Source: Aquilaria yunnanensis (Eukaryota > Streptophyta > Magnoliopsida > Malvales > Thymelaeaceae). Taken from it: a DNA stretch of 64,000 nt. The translations under genes and the position numbers were made by a program. Every line of letters begins with the position of its first letter. Position 1 is the first letter of the stretch. The notes under the pieces are model-generated. The model had not been told where the DNA came from. It saw only the letters and a list, made by a program, of their open reading frames with translations, and did no database searches. Of this stretch, positions 57,723 to 64,000 are shown one piece after another. The stretch covers positions 57,936,001 to 58,000,000 of the forward strand of contig CM077597.1 of assembly GCA_039654915.1 (NCBI GenBank), given 5' to 3'.

Positions 57723-59777
57723 TCAAGTGTTCAAAACCAAAACTTTTGCATCTAAAGCCGAAAGTAAAGCATACCTTCTTGAAAGTGCATCCGCCATTAC
57801 ATTATCCTTACCTTGCTTGTATTTGATAACATATGGGAATGACTCAATGAACTCTACCCATTTAGCATGCCACCTATTCAGCTTACCTTGCCCACTTAGA
57901 AACTTAAGGGCTTGGTGATCAGTGTGAATCACAAACTCTCTTGGCCATAAATAATGTTGCCAAGTCTCTAAAGGTCTTACCAAAGCATAGAGCTGCTTAT
58001 CATATGTTGGATAGTTCAAGCTAGCACCATTCAACTTCTCACTAAAGTATGCAATGGGGCGGCCTCCTTGCATCAATACAGCTCCAATGCCTATACCTGA
58101 AGCATCACACTCAACTTCAAAAGTATTAGCAAAGTTAGGCAAAGCTAAAAGTGGTGCATGGCATAACTTTTCTTTTAACAACCCGAAAGCATCTTCTTGA
58201 GCTTTTCCCCACTTAAATCCCACATTTTTCCTTATAACTTCAGTTAGAGGTGCAACAATGGTAGAAAAATTCCTAACAAACCTCCTATAGAAGCTAGCTA
58301 ACCTATGGAATGATCCCACCTTAGTAACGGATGTTGGCGTCGGCCATTCTTGTATGGCTCTCACCTTTTCTTAATCTACCTCAATTCCATGTTAACTCAC
58401 AACAAATCCAAGGAAAACAACTTTGTCAACACAAAAAGAGCACTTCTTCAAGTTAGCATACAACTTTTGTCCTCTTAAAGTGCTTAGTACTTGTGTGAGG
58501 TGTCCAACAAGCTCTTCTAAGTTCTTGCTATATACTAAGATATCATCAAAGTACACAACAACAAACCTACCAATGAAGTCACGCAAGATATGATTCATAA
58601 GTCTCATGAAAGTACTAAGAGCATTAGTTAATCCAAAAGGCATAACTAACCATTCATAAAGTCCAAACTTTGTTTTGAAAGCAGTTTTCCATTCATCCTC
58701 TTCCCTCATTCTAATTTGATGGTACCCACTTTTTAAATCAATCTTTGAAAACAAAGTAGAACCATGCAACTTATCAAGCATATCATCAAGTCTAGGAATA
58801 GGATGTCTATACTTTACAGTGATCTTGTAGACAGGCCTACAATCTAGGCACATGTGCCATGAACCATCCTCCTTTGGCACCAAAAGTATCGGTACGGCAC
58901 AAGGACTCAAACTTTCCCTCACGAGGCCTTCGTCCAATAACTCCTTTACTTGCTTCTGAATCTCCTTAGTCTCCTCGGGATTGGTTCTATAAGCTGGCTG
59001 ATTTGGAATTGGTGCTCCCGGGACTAGGTCTATTTGATGCTCAATGCCTCTAATTGGAGGCAAACCTCTCGGATCTTAAGGGAAAACATCTTCAAAGTCC
59101 TGCAACAAAGACACAACAACACTAGGAAGATGTGTTAGATCATTGATAACAATTAAAGATTCTTTATAAATTAAAAGAAGCATTGGTCTTTGTGCTTGAA
59201 TGGCTTTCCTCACATCACTCATTTTAGCAATATAGCACTCTTTCTTGCCACTCAACTTCCTTTCATTCTTTTCCCTCAGGAACTCACCACTCTTCTTCCC
59301 CTCATGGTCACTCCTCTCACTTGTTCTCTCATGTTGTCTCTCGGCTTTCCCCTCTTCACTCTTGCCCTCAACTTTCCCCTCATTTATTTTTCTCTCAACC
59401 TTACTTTGAAGTTTCCTTTCATCCTCCAAAACTTGTTGTGGTGAAAATGGACTAAGTGTAACCGGCCTTCCTTCATGGACAAATGAGTACAAGTTTTTCT
59501 CTCCATCATGTGTGACTTTCTTATCAAATTGCCATGGCCTTCCAAGAAAAATGTGGCAAGCATGCATAGGAACAACATCACAAAGAATTTCATCATGGTA
59601 AGTACCAATTTTGAATATAACCAAAACTTGCTTTACCACCTTTACCTCCCAGGCATCATTCAACCATTGAAGCCTATATGGTTGTGGGTGCTTTTGTGTT
59701 TCAAGCTTCAATTTTTCCACCATGGTTGAACTTGCTACATTGGTGCAACTCCCTCCATCAACTATGAGGCTGCACAA
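57723..59777 (-). pseudogene. Protease-reverse transcriptase-RNase H of the CRM/Reina-like element, broken
   Basis: Read leftwards: protease domain 59777-59400 (LIVDGGSCTNVASS, HIFLGRPWQFDKKVTHDG), a Lys/Glu-rich linker, a stop near 59070, reverse transcriptase 59063-58392 ([31 protein letters not shown]), stops near 58375, thumb/connection and RNase H 58364-57723 ([32 protein letters not shown]). At least three stops interrupt the frame. The catalytic FDD and RNase H acidic residues are still readable. Confidence 0.9.
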
Positions 59778-61024
59778 TTAATCTTTGATTCGGCATCTAG
59801 TGTGGAATATGCACTCCCTTTGGTTGGCCTCCTCCTCAGCTTGCACACTTAGAGCTCTCCTAGCAACAAAAGCAAAGTCACCCTCCTTGGGCTCAAGTGT
59901 GTTTTGCTCTTCATCCTCTAAAGGTGGTGTCTCCTCTATGGCATCCTCCTCCTCATATGTGATCTCACCATCATCTTTGGGAATCATCACCTTTTTGTTA
60001 GGAAAATCTCTCATGTAGTGCCCTTGCCTCTACACTTGAAGCATTGAATTTCCCTTGACTTGGGTACATCTTTGGGTGGCTCCTTGGGTTTGTCTTGTTG
60101 AGGCCGAGACATGCCTCCCTTGGTAGCCTCCATTCTTGGCTTTGGTGCCTCCTTGCTCCATGCTCCCTTCCATGTGGAACTTCCCCCTTGGACCATCTTA
60201 GAGGCCTTGGACCTTTTGATTATCCTCTCGGCCTTGGTAGCATGGTGAAGTAGATCCTCCATGTTAACATAAGGCACCATCTCCACTTTATTGACAATCT
60301 CATGGTTAAGGCCATTGATGAATCTAGCAATGGCGGCCTCCTCGTCTTCAATGATATTGGCTCGGCTTAGTGTCATCTCCAAGTCCTTATGGTAGTCCTC
60401 CACACTCCTTTGGCCTTGCACAAGCCTTTGAAGTTTGTGGTGTTGGTCTCTATAGTCGTAACTTGGAACAAATCTCTTTCTCATCATGGCTTTAAGAGCT
60501 CTCCATGTATTGATGGGTTCCTCCTCATTCCTCCTCCTAGAAGTGACAACCTGATTCCACCATACAAGAGCATAATCAGTGAATTCAATAGTAGCCACTT
60601 TAACTTTCTTTTCCTCAAAATAGTGATGGCACTCAAACACCATCTCAATCTTTTGCTCCCACTCCCAATATGCATCTGGGTCATTCCTCCATTGGAAAGG
60701 TGGAATGGTAAGTTTGATCGAGCTTAGATTGTTGTCCTCCCTTGGCTCCCCCCTCCTTGGAAGCCCATGGTCATGCCAATGCCCTTCTTTGTCCTTGGGT
60801 TTTTCTCTCCTTGGACCTCTCATTGGTTGCAAGATGGGATTTGGTCTCCTTGGCAACCTCAAATCAATGTCCTCAATCCTCCCAACAAGCCTATTGATAG
60901 TTTCTTGAAGTTCTTTCATGGTCAGCTCTTCATTGTGTCTCACATCCATCCTCCTATCCTCCTGGCCCTCCATACTCCTAAAAATAACAAAGATCCCCAT
61001 AAACACTCTCCTCACATGTTTCAC
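59778..61024 (-). pseudogene. Gag of the CRM/Reina-like element, frameshifted in the zinc knuckle
   Basis: The frame from 61024 has an N-terminal coiled-coil-like stretch (ELTMKELQETINRLVGRIEDI) and a gag core (DAYWEWEQKIEMVFECHHYFEEKKV, ALVWWNQVV, LQRLVQGQRSVEDYHKDLE). It ends at CFKCRGKG, the first half of a CCHC knuckle. A one-base loss there (near 60027) moves the remaining knuckle (HYMRDF, last Cys now Phe) into the frame at 60014-59778. A further stop separates gag from protease near 59778. Confidence 0.88.
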
Positions 61025-61890
61025 TCAAAAGATGAACACTCAAACACTCAATTTGTTAGTGAGAATATTGCTATTCAAAGAGTCCTCAAAAGTTCTAAGA
61101 AAACTGTCCTCAAAGCACACAAGAAAACTTGAATTCTTGAAAACAATTTTGACTCCAAAAAAGGTGGGCTAAACAAGCTTTAAAATACTCTAGGAAGATC
61201 TTGCAATTGATGATCACAAGAACTACAAAGAAAGCTTTTTGGCTCAAATCAATGGGATAGGTTTATGGGCATAAAAATTTCAACACTTTGAGAAAACTTC
61301 TTTTTGCAAGCTTTCTTTTCTTTGTTCTTTTCTTTTCTTTGTTCTTTTCTTTTCTTTGTTCTTTTCTTTTCTTTTCTTTGCTTCTTTTTTTTTCCTCTTT
61401 TTTTTTTTCTCTTTTTGCTTGTTGTCTTGATGCTAAAACAATGTTTTCCTTGAGGTTCCTTGCTGCCAAAGACAAAAAGTCAGTTTTTCAATTTGGCCAA
61501 AACAAGAAACTATTGAAACTTGCACAAATTTGAAACAACTTTTGATACCGAAACTTGCTGAACTTTGATCCTTCTTTTTTTGGTATTTTCTTGACTCTAG
61601 GATCCTGGAAACAATGAAAACAAGAGAGATTAATAGGGCTGGACATGAAACAGAAAGATAAGAAACAAACAAGAACAAATGAATTGAAACTGATAACACT
61701 AGACAACACGGATTGACTTCTTTTTGTTGTTTTTGTGATTTTTGGACTTGAACAAGGATGGAATAAAAAGGATAGACCTGAAACAAGAAGAAAAATGATT
61801 AAAATAGAGAATTAAGACATGAAATTACTGGAAAAAAATTGAAAGAAAATTGAAGATAAACAAGAACACAAGATATGTCCTTCAATGGAA
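61025..61890 (-). other. Leader of the CRM/Reina-like element
   Basis: No coding domain. It contains the pyrimidine-rich microsatellite-like tract at 61310-61420. Short frames here are low-complexity (Lys/Glu- or Phe/Ser-rich) and not credible genes. Confidence 0.6.
61310..61420. repeat. TTTTC-type polypyrimidine repeat
   Basis: Repeated TTCTTTTCTTTG and TTTTC units followed by T-runs. It lies in the leader of the gypsy element and would be a purine-rich run in the transcript. Confidence 0.85.
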
Positions 61891-61896
61891 CTTGTG

Positions 61897-61908
61897 ACTC
61901 TGATACCA
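61897..61908 (-). promoter_or_regulatory. Primer-binding site of the CRM/Reina-like element
   Basis: The minus strand reads TTGGTATCAGAGTCAC from about 61909, two bases from the LTR edge at 61911. It is a Met-tRNA-type site. Confidence 0.8.
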
Positions 61909-61910
61909 AC

Positions 61911-62893
61911 TGATGCGAACCCCGATTAAATAAAGACCATGAAACGTGCCCAAGATGCTTTTCAAGCTCCACAAGACATCAAAGAGACTGGATTTTAAGA
62001 CCCCCACCCCTAATCAACCTATGACTAGAAACGAGAAGTATAAGAACGCCAAGAACACAAGCAATCTTGTGCACCAAGGCAGTCTACCAAGAACCAAAGA
62101 GAAAACCTCTACAAAGAGCAATATTATTTTGGCAATAATCTGTGTGTTTACATCCAGAATATGTGCCTTTATATAGGCCTAAACTAGGGTAAAAATATCA
62201 GCAAAATTCGCAGCCCAAGTCACCTAGGAAACCTAGTTACAAAGGACTCAAGAAAACCTAGTCAAATTAGGACTCCTAAACCTTTCTAACCTTGTTTAGT
62301 GTATGCAGCGTATGAAACTTGTCCTAAGCGACCTGAATTAATTCCATAGCCTAAATAAATCCTAAATAATTTATTTAAACATTAATTGAACAAAAATAAA
62401 ATGCAAATACAAGATTAAACCCGAAAACCCCCAAATAGCCTTTTCGGGTGCATTTTTGGGCACTTTAGGATTTGCAATTGTATCTTCAGCTCCAAGCTTG
62501 AATATTTGAGTTCCAATGGAATGAATCTTCCTCTTAGATGTGGTAAAGAAGGTCTGGAAAGTTAGAGCTCAAAAATCCAGCTTTTGGACACAAAATGCAA
62601 CAAGAACACTTAAGGGGGCTCAAATGGTGCACTTTGAGTGGTGTCCTTGGTGTCCTTGTTTTGTGACTTGTCTAAGCACTCCAGAACTGAGTACCAAGCA
62701 TGTCCATCATCTCCATATTGTGTCTTGAGAATTCCACCAGCTCCTTGTGAAGTTTCATGTCCATTCTCCAAGAAGAAACTTGAAACAAAGCCTTGTAGTG
62801 CACTTGAGAGCTCTGTAGCTTTCTTCCTTGTCAAAGGTCCACTAGAAACCTTCAATGGGTCCTTGCCTCCTCCATGTGTACTTTCCTTGATCA
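61911..62893 (-). mobile_element. 5' LTR of the CRM/Reina-like element (about 983 bp)
   Basis: Plus-strand reading runs from TGATGCGAAC to CCTTGATCA. The right edge was set by the TCA end and by copia LTR homology starting at about 62899. A minus-strand TATATAAA box lies at 62168-62175. The other LTR is missing, so there is no duplication check. Confidence 0.75.
62168..62175 (-). promoter_or_regulatory. TATA box of the CRM/Reina-like LTR
   Basis: The minus strand reads TATATAAA in the context GGCCTATATAAAGGCAC, about 260 bases before the LTR 3' edge. Confidence 0.65.
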
Positions 62894-63133
62894 TATCAAT
62901 ATCTCATATTTGTCTCCACATATGCTAGTTGTTATGTATTATTCTCCACAATAATACTAGACCAGGGACATTTGAGAATATCATTATTCTAGGGTTACAA
63001 TTATGTTTATTACATTACGCAGAAATAGAAAAACAAACATAATTGATGGATTAATGCCTTAATAAACTATCATGACTTAATGTGCAAAAAATACAATCAT
63101 CTCATGGTTGGCTTTTTGGGCACAACACTAACA
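62894..63133 (-). mobile_element. Remnant 5' LTR of copia A (about 235 bp)
   Basis: It matches the end of the copia LTR from ATATCTCAT to GCACAACACTAACA. It is followed by ATCAC, the partner of the duplication at 42452-42456, which identifies it as the right edge of copia A. Confidence 0.88.
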
Positions 63134-63396
63134 ATCACTCCAATATATAGGACAAACAAATTCCATCTTGACCATACAAATCCCTCCGCATGATATGTGA
63201 GTTACCCAGTGACCATTTTTATGTTCACTCAGTTATGAGCAACATATAGTAGCATCAAAGTATATGACTCACATGTACGGAACCTTTGATGATCCCAGGT
63301 CAAAGGACTACATACACCATGATCACTGTGAGAAACACTTACGGCACTCGTAGAATGATCCATGTAGTGTTCTTTTGATGGGTTTGAGTACCACTA
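63134..63396 (-). mobile_element. Copia LTR C, second part, 3' truncated
   Basis: It continues the LTR interrupted at 42456 (GACAAACAAATTCCATCTTGACC and following) up to about GGGTTTGAGTAC. The last ~300 bases of the LTR are missing, and gypsy D reverse transcriptase starts directly after. Confidence 0.82.
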
Positions 63397-64000
63397 CAAC
63401 AAAAGTGGTCTAGGTATGGTTTAAGTACTCTCTACATAAGATCCATAACAAAAGTATGAGCATTTGTAAGGCCAAATGTCATTACCGTGTATTCAAACTG
63501 ACCATACCTTGTTCTAAAGGAAGTCTTTGGCATATCCTCTTCCGTAACTCTTAGCTGGAGGTATCCAAATCTAGGATCAATCTTGGAAAATACCTTTGCT
63601 ATTTCAATTGATCAAACACATCTCCAATTATGGAAGGAGGATACCTGTTTTTCATAGTCATTTCATTGAGCTTCCTATTGTTAACACATAACCTAAGGGG
63701 TTCATCTTTTTTCTTCATAAACAGCATTAGTTCTCCCAATAGATAAACAACATTAGTAGCTCCTGTTACCAATTTCATCTCAAATTCAACTTCCCTTAAT
63801 GGAAGAAGTCCTGGCAAGTTTGAAGGAAAAACTTTAGGATATTCTGTTACTATGGGAATTTTACTTTATTCATCAACTACCTTGTCTTCATTGCCATACA
63901 TTGATAATCAGAGACTATAAAAATCTACTCCACTACTTTTATTTCCTAACCTTTATCAAATTCTAGTGACTTATTCAAGTCATAGACTTTTGAACTTGGT
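63397..64000 (-). pseudogene. Reverse transcriptase pseudogene of gypsy D (runs off the window)
   Basis: The minus strand encodes a VFPSNLPG motif near 63820, then REVEFEMKLVTGAT, a small deletion, FMKKKDEPLRLCVNNRKLNEMTMKNRYP, and, in shifted frames, [28 protein letters not shown] and FGLTNA. It ends within the DHFVVV region just before the FIDD site. Stops and indels are frequent. It belongs to the Tekay/Del side by similarity to the intact copies here. Confidence 0.85.

Larger units (their letters stand above)
57287..62893 (-). mobile_element. CRM/Reina-like chromovirus gypsy element, 3' half missing
   Basis: It retains the 5' LTR (61911-62893), PBS, leader, gag, protease, reverse transcriptase, RNase H and the N-terminal half of integrase. 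The rest of integrase and the 3' LTR are absent. The motifs [20 protein letters not shown] and VDGGSCTNVAS are typical of the CRM/Reina side of plant chromoviruses. I cannot separate the two lineages without a tree. It lies inside the remnant 5' LTR of copia A: copia LTR sequence resumes at about 62899. Confidence 0.85.
42457..63133 (-). mobile_element. Copia element A, with nested insertions and a deletion
   Basis: The left edge is the 3' LTR start (TGTTGGG at 42457) and the right edge is the last bases of a 5' LTR (CTAACA at 63133). The flanks ATCAC at 42452-42456 and 63134-63138 match, and LTR C continues across the gap, so these 20.7 kb entered as one element that later grew. Inside are a solo LTR (45566-46979), copia B (50856 to about 57286) and a gypsy element (about 57287-62893). 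A's PBS and most of its 5' LTR are gone, removed with B's 5' end and the gypsy 3' half. Confidence 0.88.
25749..64000 (-). mobile_element. Gypsy element D, old base layer split by nested insertions
   Basis: Pieces of one minus-strand gypsy element occur in the right order across the block: 3' LTR (25749-26439) with PPT, integrase (about 26450-27925), RNase H (41295-41561) and reverse transcriptase (63397-64000, continuing out of the window). Between integrase and RNase H lies the E1 solo LTR with its own insertions. Between RNase H and reverse transcriptase lies the copia C/A nest. The ordering and shared orientation are seen directly. That all pieces belong to one element is inference. Protein fragments resemble the Tekay/Del clade but are full of stops. 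Confidence 0.65.

Noticed and set aside
61263..61533. Lys/Glu-rich and Phe/Ser-rich short frames on both strands
   Set aside because: They translate a low-complexity TTTTC repeat.
63397..63414. CACTACAACAAAAG, which looks like the end of a CACTA DNA transposon
   Set aside because: On the minus strand the same bases continue gypsy reverse transcriptase (KPYLDHF followed by VVV with one inserted base), so it is coding remnant, not a transposon end.

Overview
The window reads as intergenic chromatin of a large, repeat-rich flowering-plant (probably eudicot) genome. I found no host protein gene, rRNA, tRNA, CRISPR array or bacterial-type operon. Almost every base can be given to LTR retrotransposons, Ty3/gypsy and Ty1/copia, most of them nested in one another. 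The species cannot be named from the sequence.

Left part (1-7911). The 5' end of a plus-strand element with a TATA box (1-716) is followed by a scrap of copia LTR (720-862). Next comes the 5' half of a decayed minus-strand gypsy element 'E' (gag-protease pseudogene 863-2539, PBS, 2484-bp LTR 2706-5189). A degenerate gag-like minus-strand reading frame with its own TATA box (about 5190-6745) follows, then a second LTR related to the one at position 1 (from about 7359), which the next element splits.

Tandem array (7912-25092). Three 2511-bp LTRs alternate with two internal regions, so a 7335-bp unit repeats. Each internal region carries an uninterrupted 1574-codon Tekay/Del-type chromovirus gag-pol gene. 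The outer edges share one 5-bp target-site duplication (CTTTG), so the array behaves as one insertion. The units look almost identical (one silent difference seen), so it is very young or an assembly duplication. Each LTR holds four CG-rich 18-bp palindromes in an A-B-B-A order.

Nested block (about 25.7 kb to the right edge). An old minus-strand gypsy element 'D' forms the base layer: 3' LTR and integrase at 25.7-27.9 kb, RNase H at 41.3-41.6 kb, reverse transcriptase at 63.4-64.0 kb. Layer 1a is solo LTR E1 (27926-41294), which contains an opposite-strand solo LTR E2 (28119-30632, duplication CCATG) and a complete copia element G (31875-40224, duplication ATGGC). Layer 1b is a copia LTR fragment C (41562-42456 plus 63134-63396), split by copia element A (42457-63133, duplication ATCAC). 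A in turn contains a solo LTR (45566-46979, duplication GTTGG), a truncated copia element B (50856 to about 57286) and a truncated CRM/Reina-like gypsy element (about 57287-62893).

How the parts work together: each complete element would supply capsid, protease, reverse transcriptase/RNase H and integrase, prime minus-strand synthesis with initiator-Met tRNA at its PBS, and be transcribed from its 5' LTR. The two Tekay copies keep an open frame. Copia G is nearly intact but has one frameshift between integrase and reverse transcriptase. All other elements are decayed.
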